Below are positions 1-12,800 of a DNA stretch of 64,000 bases, in pieces. The stretch comes from Branchiostoma floridae (taxonomy: Eukaryota > Chordata > Leptocardii > Amphioxiformes > Branchiostomatidae). Position numbers and translations under genes: made by a program. Each line of letters opens with the position of its first letter. Position 1 is the first letter of the stretch. The notes under the pieces were generated by a model. That model had not been told where the DNA came from. It saw nothing but the letters and a program-made list of their open reading frames with translations, and did not search any database. The stretch lies in contig NC_049980.1 of assembly GCF_000003815.2 (NCBI RefSeq), forward strand, positions 26,384,508-26,448,507, in the 5' to 3' direction.

Positions 1-881
1 CGGACATGTAGCGGACAATCCGGCATAAATTTCCATTCTTCTCCACCCGCGCGCTCCCCGTAATGGATGATATCCGGGCCGCGGAAACATTGATTGGATG
101 GGGAAATTTGCATCCGCGCGGAGCCGCGCCAGCCGCTTTAATTGAAGAGCAGGCTGCCGCTCTGGTACTGCTGACGCTCTGGCAGCCTGTTGAGGATCTC
201 GCTGAATAACGTCCCCGGAAAACTCGCAGTTGCGTTACGTAAGGATTCTTGAGGAGCCGCCACTGTTTTCTCACCTGGTAGCGCTGGATCAGACTTACCG
301 CCAGACAGGGAGGTAGGTCAGGCCTGTTTGCTGTAACCCTGCTAAAGGTCACCCCTGTAAGCACCAGTTGACCGTCCCACACCCGCGCAGCCCCAGATGT
401 TGTAGGACGCGGCACGGACAGGACGCACCTCAGGTGGCTGCCGGAAACAACACTCCGGAAAACAACCGTTGGAGATTGTTGGGTACCCAGCGTTGGAAGC
501 ATCCCTTTACCTGGGACGGGCTGCGTGAGTACTGGAAATTGACAGGGTATCCGTTTTTGAGGGGGAAATCGGGATTCAGAATAAAAAACATCCCTGACGG
601 GTTTTATTCTTACGGTTGGACACTTTAACGCCAAAACACAAAAGTCACGACCGCGTCACTGGCTGGGATAACTCTTGAAGGCTCCGAGCAACCGCACCAA
701 ACTCGGCCGCCCACAGACCGTCCGAGCCGCGGGATTTCTGTCCCACGCACCGCGGCATCACCGCTCGGCTGTGAGTTCACACCGTAGTAGCCGCCCTACT
801 CTGTAGCCTAGCAGAGTCTGCAACTTCTGTTCGGGTCTGCCCGGATCCAGGCTAGCTGACGATGACGGAACGCTGCCCAGG
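1..881. other. Upstream flank and presumed 5' UTR of gene A
   Basis: No protein-coding gene is recognised here. The one longer open frame, near 368-628, has no ATG start, no family motif and ends without a splice context. The last part before 882 presumably holds the promoter and 5' UTR of gene A, but I see no clear TATA box. An ATG at 862 opens a 19-codon reading frame that overlaps the gene A start codon in another frame. Confidence 0.5.
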
Positions 882-3800
882 ATGGCTGCTTACCGGTCCT
901 GGCTCCTGTCCGTCCTGATTGCAGCACTTGTGGAAGGTGAGTCCGCTCCTCATCTCGTAGTTACTCAAGTCTCCCGATCCGACAGCACTAAACCTACCAT
1001 CGCTCGAAGCTCAGTCTCGCCCTTTTGCGCGTAAAAGTTTCATGTTTAAACATGTATAGGATTATTTAACATGGGTATAATCCACTGCAGTCATCCATAT
1101 GAAAAAGTAAGCCGTCTCCTAACTAGCCCATCTTGACTTTCGGTTCTTTGACCCACGCTCTTGGCACTCGTCTCTTTTATCATACTTCCTTCCTATTCAT
1201 GTATTACTGGATTGTTTAATCTATTCCAAACATACCCGCGCTTTTCTCCCAACCTGCCAAAATATTCTATGTCATCGTTTTAGTGTTATTGCCATCCTCA
1301 TCAGCATCATTTGTCGACCGAAGTCAGGACTAAGTTAGCACAGATTTCATACCACATTTATCTGTCCTTCATTCCCATATCAAAAAGTCAGTTTTGGTTA
1401 TTGAGGTCTCTTCAGAACCGTTGATCGCTTCAGAAAAGTAAGGAGATCGTCGTCCTGTACCTGCCTGTGCCTTACTGGGTGTGCTTGTTGGATTTTGTTT
1501 CTGAATGGGCTGCTATTTGTGACTGGATTGTTGAACGAACGAACCTCAATAGGTTCCCATGATCGCATGATTAGTACTTCTCCGCCCAACTAATTGCGTG
1601 GCCTATGATACGTGTATTGTATTCGCATGTATTCATACAGAAATAAAGTGATTAGAGGTTTACTTAGCCAGAATAATGCACATTATCATTATGCGCATTA
1701 TCAAGTTTGCTATGGTCGGTTACAAATACATGTAGATTACTGTATACCCTTTATTTCTGTATCCAATGACATTATGTAGGTGTCCTTACTATCATAGTCT
1801 GTTCGTCTGGGGCATGAATATGCAATACCAATTTATTCACTGTTCAAGACGGGCGCCAATGGTTGATTTATGCATAAGGCATATATAGGACATGTTGTAC
1901 AGAGATGTAAAGAATTTAAATTTTCATGTAACATATCACTCCCCCGCCGTACGTTACGTGGATGTGCCTATGTATTATGCACTCTTCCGCATTCCTACAC
2001 GTAACATCATAGCTACACGGCCTAGTGCTGGTCGGCACTTGACGGAACACTGGTTCAATACAGAGGGCTGAGACCCACAATGTTCTGTACATATCTATTA
2101 TCCATAGTGCTACGTCCAAACAATGCATACTCCTCCCTTCCCCACCCGTTTATTAAAGTGAATACAGTGTTTTATTGCGCAGGCAGTTAGTCTTCCAGTT
2201 TCCCATATCTCCTGTACGGAATCTGTAGTCAAGGCATCACGCCTGCATTTCCAGTCTACCGAACCCTAGTCCCGTGCTCGCTATGCCTGCATTTCCAGTC
2301 TACCGAACCCTAGTCCCATGCTCGCTATGCCTGCATTTCCAGACTACCGAACCCTAGTCCCGTGCTCGCTATGCCTGCATTTCCAGGCTACCGAACCCTA
2401 GTCCCGTGCTCGCTATGCCTGCATTTCCAGGCTACCGACCCTAGTCCCGTGCTCGCTATGCCTGCATTCCAGGGCTACGAAACCTTGTCCCTAAGGCGTC
2501 ACACCTCCATTTCCAGGCAAAATAGCGATGAAGGCTGTTTTCCCTCAGGCGACTCTCTACTGATCATTTTTAGCCGTGTTTTGAGGGGAAATGATTGAGG
2601 CCTTAGCTGAGTGCAGAGGGTATTTAGAACAACTAATCAGCCGGTCAGTACGCTTGGTGCAGCTAGTCAGCGTGTTTGTGTAGCTAAGCAGCATGTTTGG
2701 TATCCAAGCAGCATGTTAGTGTCAACAAACTGGTGTGTTTTGTACTAATAAAATTTTACACGCTATATCTGTACGCAATATAGATTAAAGCACTCGCCAT
2801 CAAGCTTTCGGTCAGTCCTCTGACCCTTCTGAAGTTAAAATGACCCAAAGCCTATGATTCGTGACCTGAACGGAAGACCGACGGCAGTAACCGGTCAGAG
2901 GTGACCGGCGGTCGGTATCGGCCACTGTCTCTGTTGAAGGATGGTCAATGTATGAGATCTATAAATGCAGATGGCCTCTTTCACACTCCTCTTCGGAGAT
3001 TTTCCTGTTCAGAGTCCAAAACTCTCACTTTGACCAAATGAACTTTTTAATGTCTTTCGGATTCGATGTGAATGTGTTTGGAGACTTCTGAGGTTGCAGA
3101 ACTCAACGGTCTGTAGTCTATGCCGCAAGAAACTGAAAAGAAAAGGGACCTTTCGGTTTCTGCGATGTAAGATTCCTGGTGGGTTCCACGACGGTTACAC
3201 TCTCTGGAACGCAGCACGTTCCCTTTTGATTTCCGGATGACTGTGGCACATATCGTGACTAACAGATTTGTTTGGCAATACACTTACGCAAAAGTAATAT
3301 TCTATATTTATCTGGTCATTGTTCGTGTTGTAGTCGAACCCTTTGTGACAGTGTAAGGGAAGAAGAACGTCTGCTGAATACATTGTTATGTCTTTTGTGA
3401 CACATCATGGTGCGTCATGCTTGGACTGGCCGCCAATCTAAACGGCTTTCCGCACGGTAAAGCACGTGGTGGTGACGTCAACACGACTAACGTTAAATGG
3501 GTACCGTCAAAACTCCCACAAAGAGGTAGGCTGTTAAAAATTAGAACCCAACGTGCCATTGAAAGACGTTAAATGTGCTTATCCACTAACTTACTAGTAG
3601 TTAGGGAGACATGGATTCTGCTTCATGTCATTTGTCTGATTAAACCCTATGAGGAAGCACGGATATACATGTACTTAGTACCTTACTGGTCATATCATTG
3701 TACTAAAGCTGCAGAAAGGTAGGATTCCTTCGCTCATCGCTGTGAGTTTTCCCAGCAAAAAAATAAGCAATTAATTCGCAAGTGCTTTAAAGCGCGACGT

Positions 3801-6800
3801 ATACATAGAGGTATATGTAACAGAGTAATTAGTGTAATTCTGTGCTTGAAACATTCTGGCCTGTACCCAACAACACGTTAACTTAGCCTTTTCATTAATC
3901 TATTCATTTATTATACTTAAGTACAGTCGTTCAGGTTATCACAATACCCCACCCAAAAGAAGCAAATGAGCCTTTTATTTGGAACTAATGATAAACACAT
4001 CATTTTACCAGCTAAACATCTAAGATCAAAGCTAAGAGACATTCGCGCTCACAGGTAGCCACTTAGAAGGCCAGACACGTTTCCTGCATGTTTCCGCGCG
4101 TCTCCCCGGCTGACACCGCTCAGTCATGATTCCCCCGGGCCCGCCGCCTGTCTACCCAGGTTTACTGGAGGTTCTTGCCGTGCCAGGAGGGATAAGCAGC
4201 TGCAATAAGGCTGAATTAGAATAAGGAAGAGCACAGATCCGTTTTATGCTCAAAATGTACTCGTTATTGGAAATGCAGTTGTTCCTTTGCACTTCCAGCA
4301 TGTTTTGGGATTACTATAACGCTGCCGTACGTAGAGTTACAGAAAGACGCTGCCAGTAAGAGTGTGACTGGAGGGGATGAAACTGAAGGGGATGTGAAAG
4401 TGGGGTGTTTGGGAAAATGGGGGATGAAATAAAAAATCGAAGGGGAAACTGTAGGGGATAAAACTGTAGGGGGTGGAAACGGAGGGGTGAAGCCAAAAAG
4501 GTGAAACCGAAGGGGTGTAAATCGAAGTGGCCATGGGTGGAACTAGAGATGTGAAATGGGCTGTCAGTTGCCATCGTTCGTACGTCTGTGCCGTGTGTAA
4601 GTGATCTATTGATATACACATATCTGCAGGTAGGAGCATTCTGAGATCGTTTGCGCTCTCACCGTATCCCAAATGCATTTATGTGAATACAATGCCGCAT
4701 CGCTCCGCTGTAGGTTTGTGTGCCCTTCACGCTTGTAGCGGACTGGCTGTGATGTTTAGCGGACAGATTGTGATGATAATCTGTCTGTGCGGCAGCTCTG
4801 TCTGAAATATGGGTTCGGGCTAACAGGGGGTTGAAAAAAGCTTTACCACGGGCAAAAATCACTTTATAATTCAGTAAAGGCTTACACCCACTTGCACCAG
4901 CGTCCGAGCTAAACCGTATGAACGGGTAAATGGCTCCAATACATCACAGATATTTACCCTACTCGGCAGCTAACCTTCGGTCCATTAGGCCATGTCTGGG
5001 GGCTCCGGCAAAGCTTTGATAGATGCTCCTGGAACAAGTAGTAACAACTAATGATCGAGCACAGGACGATACAGGCGCAACACCTATATATGGCAGGGCT
5101 CGCACGAAACTTCACAGGGTAAGCTAGTCGCGAACATGGGGTGTGTTCTTGTTGAAGCTGTGAAGTCGTACAAAATGTCCTCCCAGCATCTGCTCGGAGG
5201 TTGACACGACACCCCTGCACCTCCCTGTGAGCGGACATCCATCACACTTGTGCATCTCATCGCTTTCGATTATGAACCTCCGGGGAAATTCTATTCATCG
5301 CGGCGCGCGGATCATGGCCTTTTCAATGCAGCCTCCACTGACCCGATCAGCGATTCAATTTGAGAGCACGTTATTTTCTCTGCTTTCGGATCGGGACTAC
5401 TTGTACTTGGCCCAGTATATTGCATATGTGGCCCTGGATAATTACATATACCAAGAATTTATTTATTCTTGTGTGTGTCATGCATATTGCGTCTATGACC
5501 CTGGGTAGTACGTATATTGCTCTGGATACTGCGTACATGGCCTGGATAGAACGTACATGGATCTACTACATACATGTAGGTCGTTAATGGCCTTGGATAT
5601 AGTGTGTATGTATCATCGGATAGTACGTATAGTACACTGTCCTAGATATGGTCCTGGATAGAGTTTATATGACCTTTGATATCACCTACCAGTGATTTTC
5701 CATTTTCTGGATAAATGTCGGATGTTGACGGAGGCCAGCCGTTTTGAGGTCGGAGAATTTCCGTATATGAGAATTGCGCTGAGGTCGCCGCTCAGGTGAG
5801 CTACATGTAAGGCCTAGTCCTACCCTAAACTGGTGGAGATTCAGGAATAACGTAAATATCTCAAGTTTGGAGACACCAAAAGTTTCAACAGGGCAGAAAC
5901 TTACATAAATCATCCTTGATTGTAACGTTAAGTGCATTTCAGAAAAGTTTGCTTTATTTTTCAAAATTCTGTATTAAGATATCTCATCTAGTGACTTTGC
6001 AAACATAGACTGGGACCAAACCGTAGTTGAAAATTTTACTCGTATCTCATATTCGGGGATAGAGAGTTCCTGTGATGTAGAGTTTATGGATATGTAACGT
6101 GCTGAGGTCGACAGCAGACCTGTTGTTTCGGGAATGGAGAGATGTCAGACACGTAACGTGCTGAGGCTGGCGGTAAATCTGCCGATGTTGAGGCCGGGAA
6201 TTGAGAGTTGCTGGACACGTCCGATACTGCCTGCTGTTCCGGGAATAGAGAATTGTCAGACACATGACGTGCTGAGATGGGGTCAGCGGCAGTTCTGTTG
6301 TCCTGTGGATGGATGATTTCTGGACACACGTGTTGAGGTCGTCCATGGAAATGGATTTGTGTATTGTGCAGGCCCGGAGGAGGGCACGTCGGGTTAATTG
6401 GCACGGCTGGGTGGCTGCAGTCCCCTGGAGGCCACTCCACTTACTTAATAGAATTATCGGGTTCTGCGGCTGGACGGATGGCAGTTCAATTGCTGTTGGC
6501 TGTTGCCTCTTCTTCTCTTCCACCCGCCGGGACTAGTGGATACGAATCGTGTCCAATCAGTTGGAAATTGGCTCTGAACGACCCAAAACTGGAAGCTACC
6601 AGAGGGGGTATAGCTTAAAGCTTAATGAAGTCAAACAAGGCAGTGATATACCATACGTAATAACCGCCTACGTTCAAAGCGTTTTGTATGTACGATGAAC
6701 TAGTCAGCCAGGCCAACTAGGAATCCAACGGAAAGCCAGCCGCCCTTATTACACTCGTACAAAAACTCACGAACCACACTGATGCCTGTTACCTACTCGG

Positions 6801-9800
6801 CCTTGCAACTGTGCCATTTGATAAAAAGCGAGGTCATCTGAGACATTTGCCAATAAAAAAAATCTACACAATTTACTGGCGGGGTGGTGTTTTAAAGGTT
6901 AGATGAAGGAACAACAACAACATCCATAATTGCCACCATTTCGCCACAAACATACAAGTGGACGCTCACACGGACCAGTAGCATACTACTATAGGCAGTA
7001 CTGCCAGTAGTAGTATCACCAGGCAACTTGGGAACAATGGGAGAACTATTTCGAGCCAAAAGAGTCCCATACCAAGATAGAGTCATGTAGGAAGCACCAT
7101 CATGGTATACTAGTATACAACAATATCAACGAACAATCAGTTCCAATGAATATTTCAGGACTGCTTTACGATATATGTATATTGACATCGGCGGTTTTTA
7201 TTTGTAGCTGGGTCCCGGGATTATTTTAAGTCCAGGGGCTCGGCCGAGCAAGATGTCCTAGGAGGCAACGTAGAGGTTACGCCCGAAAGTGCAAAAAAAA
7301 AAAAAAAAAAGCCTTTAACTGCCTTGCAGGGTCCATTTTTCAATTGGGGCCGTAGTCTTACAGCAGGTACACCTCTAACGATGATTATGTCGTTTCCACT
7401 AGCCGGACGTGCCGCCGAGTCCGAGGAGAGGCTGGTCGCCATGCTGTTCAACACGTCCCGCTACAACCCGCTCATCCGCCCCGCGCGCACCGTCAACGAG
7501 GTCATCACCGTCAACTTCCGGCTCAGCATCTCACAGCTAATCAGCGTGGTAGGTCAAACGTCATTTCCTGTTTACTTAGTCCTTAATGGCAAACGTTAAC
7601 AAAGCGAACTCAACCAGTTCTCTGTTTTCACACCAAAAGAGGCCTTCAAAATAGCAAGTGAAGTGGAAGTGTGATGGTAAGTATCTTCAACGGAAGGCCA
7701 GCGTTGAAACGACCATGGTCGTTCACAGTTGATTCTGTGGTATGCATTTAAAAAAAAATGTTTTAAATCAAACAGTTTCAAACCTGGTATTATGTTACGC
7801 AAAGTAACAGTTACACAACCAATCATGTCGCTGAGAAGCCTCCGGTAGGTTTACTTTCTATCAAGAGGATGTTATTTTATGTCGACAGTTGTTAGTGCAC
7901 ATTGCAGATAGACATATATGGTTAACTGTGAAGTAGTGTTGATGTGATCATCATCCACTTGTCGTCTCCATCATGCAGTTATGAACTTCATTTACAGCCT
8001 TTCGCCCAAATTGGTCCCTTCATCGCGTAGAGTTAGGTTTCATCCGCATGAAGATGGTGCAGCATCGCGAGCAGAGCTAGTTTTCTTACAACCGACAGGT
8101 TTTAATTTTACTGCTGCTAGACGTTAGATGGCAGAACATAATTGGACGATGTCTTGGCAGATGCCCTTGTCTCAGATAACAGCACCTTTACCTGAACTGA
8201 CGTCACTCCCCCCCCCCCCCCGCCAGACTGACTCATACGTCAGAAAGGAAGTGCGGTTATGGGTTCCTGTTTCGTGAGAGTTTGATTGCCTTGATGCGCA
8301 TTGAGCCGCAGAAAGCAATCAGATTCTTCTCGGTAATTTGCCACGATTTCCTCAGTACGCTGCCTCATCATTAGTTCTCAGAACGCCCTACCAAATTCTC
8401 CGCCATTCTCAACCACAGCAATCTAACTATAGATGCACGGATTCATAGCTGGAGTTAACGAGGAAGAACTACCGGCGAGACGTTGCCGTCAGTCATGAAG
8501 TCAACGTGAGAGATAAATCATGGAGAAGGATTGGTCGTAACGTCTCTTCTTAACGGCCCGCAAGACACGGTCTGTCTTGCCTAACATTGTATTCCAGAAT
8601 CCAACCAATTATGGAAAACTGGGCGCTTTAACTCCAGATAATTTAATTTGTTGCTTCACGGTAACCTTGATCCCGGTAAAGCTATTGATTGTGCGCCCTG
8701 AAACTGTCGATAGAGGCAGTGCTCTATGCAAATTCCTGGACGATGCGGTGCAGTCGTCATATTCTTTTACAGATGTGTAGCCACATTTCTGAACAAATGT
8801 GTGTTTAGGTTCTTTCATGCACAATCAGTTCCAACTGATGTGTGATTGTTTCTAAGTAATCAGCGTGCAGATACAAATTGGCATGGTATTAGAGCACCTT
8901 TCATCAAACAGAAAATACGTGATGAACTGCCTGATATTAGACTGTTATATGGATTGTGAAATTATAGTATCAGTAAGTTTGTCTTAACATTGAAGTTAAT
9001 ATATAAACATTCATTTCCAGAGCAGCAAACGACATGGCTGGAATATCACAAGTTCTACAAGGAGCAGTAGCAACCGTCGTTATTGAAAAACCAACAGTAG
9101 CGCAGAGCTCCATAATAAACAAACACCATGCCAATGCCATTCAACTCCAGCTGTGTTTTGGACCCTATAAGCTGGTGTTATTACGACAAATTAGGCCTTT
9201 CCATAATTGTTGTCTCTACATGACATGTATGACCAACCATGAATTACGTACGTTTCAAGTATTAAATTAATCGTTGATTATGTAAATTAAGTCCTAGTAT
9301 GTTTTGCATAGTTTGTATCTTTCATCTCTATATTTACATGCGTCGTTCGGTTATAATAGTTTATCAAAAGATTTTAACAAAAACGCCCTAGCAGTTCTAA
9401 AGCAAGCTGCTAGGAAACCAAACGTAATGTTAATCTCAGCTGCACATCTGCAGCGGCAAGGTCGACATGCTTGTCTGGGCAGGAGGTTATCTGAGGGGAA
9501 AGGTATCGATGAAGAGTTTTCAAAGGTTCTTCAGGTCAAAAATAGACGAAACCTCAATGTCACCTTCACCCTACACATGCAAACTTGAAATAGCTGCTGT
9601 AGCTTTAACGGGATCTGCTGATATTTGTTATCATTGACACGCACATTGCCTTTCTAGATTTTTACTAGCTTAGTGGCTCAAGCTCAAATGTCAGGCAGTG
9701 CATGTACATGCTCTGACGATCATTCTAGTTTTATTTCTTGTAACCCCAAAAGATCCATTTTGTGATAGTGCCATGATAATGTAAAACAAGTTGGTCTGCA

Positions 9801-12800
9801 GGAACGATGCCACCCTCCAATCACTCAAGAACCTATCCAGTCTGAGACTTGTAGGTCCGGTTAACGAGTTAAGGTTTCAAAACCGCAACTTATCCATCTG
9901 AAGAGTTTGTGCTACAGCCGTTTGGGGATGTAGAGTTGGGAGTAAGTTGCTTCTGGTGCTTGTAGCCGTTCCGATGTTGAGTGTGACTTACTCCCGACGC
10001 TTGTAGCCGGTTCGATGTGGGGAGAGTCTTGCTCCTGATGATTAAGTTAGCCGTTCCGATGTGGAGAGCGACTTGCTCCCGATGCTTTTAGCCGTTCCGA
10101 TGTGGAGAGTGAGCTACTCCCGATACTTGTACCTCTCCGATGTGGGGGTAGACTTGCTGCTGATGCTTGTAGCTGTTCTGATGAGGGAAGAGACTTGCTC
10201 CTGATGAGTTTAGCCGTTCCGATGTTGAGAGTGAGTTGCTCATTATGCCGGCCGATGTGGAGAGTGAGTTGCTCATGATGGCTGTGTAGCCGTTCCTATA
10301 TATGTGCCAAGTGATTTGCTCCTAGGCCTGCAGAGTTGAATTGTCTGCTGCGGGGAAAGGAGAAGACATGTCAGGCGTGAGGTCAGGCTGGTCAACTGGA
10401 GTATTGATCTGTGCATGTCCTTGCTGCAGACCTGTAGCAGGTGTCGCCAGCCGATGCATCATCCCGAGAAGCGGTCTATACTAGAGATGCAAATGATTCT
10501 CACGTGTACTGTTATGTGTTTTTTTTTTGGCACGGGTGAAAACCTCTTCCTGTACTCATACTTCAAATGGACACAGCACACATACATGTTATATCCTTCA
10601 AATGGATACAACACACATACATGTTATATCCTTCAAATAGATACAGCACACACATATGTTATATCGATCAATTAATCAATATTCATGTACAGAAAACAGT
10701 GACTCGAAGATATCTGTATCTGTGAAATTCAGACACAGTGCTTCAACACCTTATGGTGAAATTCAAACACAGTACATCACAGTGAATATCTACAGACATA
10801 TTGGAACGACACCTTATTGTGAACCAATGACATATTGAAACAATCAATACCTCATTGAGAATCGCAGACTTATTGCATCAACGCCTTATTGTAAACCACA
10901 GACATATAGCATCATTACCTTGCGGTGAACCACAGACATATTGTAACAGCACCTTACGGTGAACTACAGATATATTACATCAACTCCATATTATGAACAA
11001 CAGACATATCGTGTAAACTTCTTATTGTGAAGAACATACTTATTTCATCGACAGCTTCTTGTGAAGTACAAACATATTGCATCAGCATCTCACGGTGAAC
11101 TGCAGATATATTGCACCAACACCATATTGTGAAAGACGCGCATATGGACTCTGCCCTGAGGCATGACAGCCGGTAGTAAAACGTGCAAGTCCTATTTGTG
11201 GCTACACAGCTGCATGTTTAACACCTCACAGGTAATGGAATCATCCATCTTAGTTAACACGTCATGAAATAAAACATTGCTTTATTGTTTACATGTAAAG
11301 TGGAGTCCATGGGGATGTTGGTACTTCGTGATGGAAAGCTCCATGAAGACGTTAACACGGGCAGAAGCAGCAGTTTGGTACTGCAGCACATTGTGGGGGT
11401 GGAACCTGTAGGTTTATGTGCGCGTTAAACGGTATATAAACTCGTAATGGTTTACCTTCACTTCATGGGCAGACCACTTTCATCAGGAACCTTTTAAACA
11501 GCCTTTTGAGGGTATGACTTCCTGGATATGTGATAAAACTATAACGACTGTTTAGTACTAGTTGCAAGATTGATTAATAATCAACGCAAATCCCCCTGGT
11601 TGTATTCGACCATATGACGCAGGCAAAGTCATGTTCTGTTGCATATATATGGATATTATCTCCGTTGTAAAGGAGCGACGTTGCCAAGAAATTCACTTTT
11701 GTATTGCGTGATGTTAAAATGTCAATGTAGGCAGAAGAGCATAAAGACGTGTGAACATGTGATATGTAGCGTGTCTTCCCGTGTCGTACATGAATAGATA
11801 AAACAAATGATGAAACCCAGAATAGCAAATAGCAAGTTCACAATGTTTTTCTTCATGTGATTTTATACACAGAATGAAAAGGACCAAGTGATGAAAACGA
11901 ATGTATGGCTAAATCAGGTAAGAATGTTTATTTCAACTTTCAAACTTTGTACTCACATCCACTTTGACAACGGCACACATACACACATATCTATATATAT
12001 GTATATATCATTTTAACATACAACATGTAGAAAATGTATCATATCAATATGCCTAACTGATCATTAAGTTCATTTTAGTCACGTCCTAGCTCGTGACATT
12101 AGAATGCCTGATATCAAAGTATTGGATTCAAGGTCAAGTAAGCAGCCCTTTAGATGACATTTAAGTTTTTTTGGCAAACCCACCTACCACCGTAAGTGGC
12201 ACCGGATTAAATGTGGCAAATGTGACGAGAGAAAGTTTATAGGGTAATGTGTATATAACGTCCTGGCATGTGCCCATGTCAGCGCTATGCGTACTGTTAC
12301 TGTACCTCCATTGGCGTCCTTGTAAGCATATACATATAGGCTTTACAACTATTCACCATGCCATTTTCATCTATATAACTAACATAGAATCAGCACTATT
12401 CGCTGTGCCATTCTACCATCTATGTCATTAGAATAGCGCATATAGCATCGAAACCTTTCTCTAAGCCATCTACTCGTATATGTGCGCATACGTAGCTTTG
12501 CATAAACAGTAGTCCCGATGCCATCTGCATCCATGTGCATGTGCGTAGCCCGGCATAAGCTTTAACCTCCCTGGCATAGGAAGCATTCCCCATGCCGGTT
12601 TGGTTGCAAACATTAATTAACTCCTGTCCGCTGATGTGGAACCCATTACATCAGCGCTTCCGGCGCTCACAGCTGTGTGGATCCATTCATTTCACCAGGA
12701 ATATACTCCCCACGTCTGCAGGAGTTGCAGTTATTTATATCGGGGTTAATTTCTTTACCTAACCAGGTGTGGAATTACTACCATAATGGCTTCCATAAAA

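Larger units (their letters stand above)
937..7402 (+). other. Gene A intron 1 (6.5 kb)
   Basis: Starts GTGAGT and ends CTAG, phase 1. It contains a 44-bp minisatellite at 2239-2520, several degenerate tandem arrays (about 4360-4545, 5400-5690 and 6060-6345) and an A18-like tract near 7292. No nested gene is recognised. The open frames here either overlap these repeats or lack any recognisable domain. Confidence 0.8.
7549..11872 (+). other. Gene A intron 2 (4.3 kb)
   Basis: Starts GTAGGT, ends ACAG, phase 0. Holds a C15-like tract at about 8206-8221 and three tandem arrays between 9925 and 11150. The rest is unique AT-rich DNA with no recognisable gene. Confidence 0.8.

Noticed and set aside
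4314-4678. Two overlapping minus-strand frames of about 100 codons
   Set aside because: They read through a purine-rich tandem repeat, giving a low-complexity FHPLQF-like peptide, with no conserved domain or splice context.
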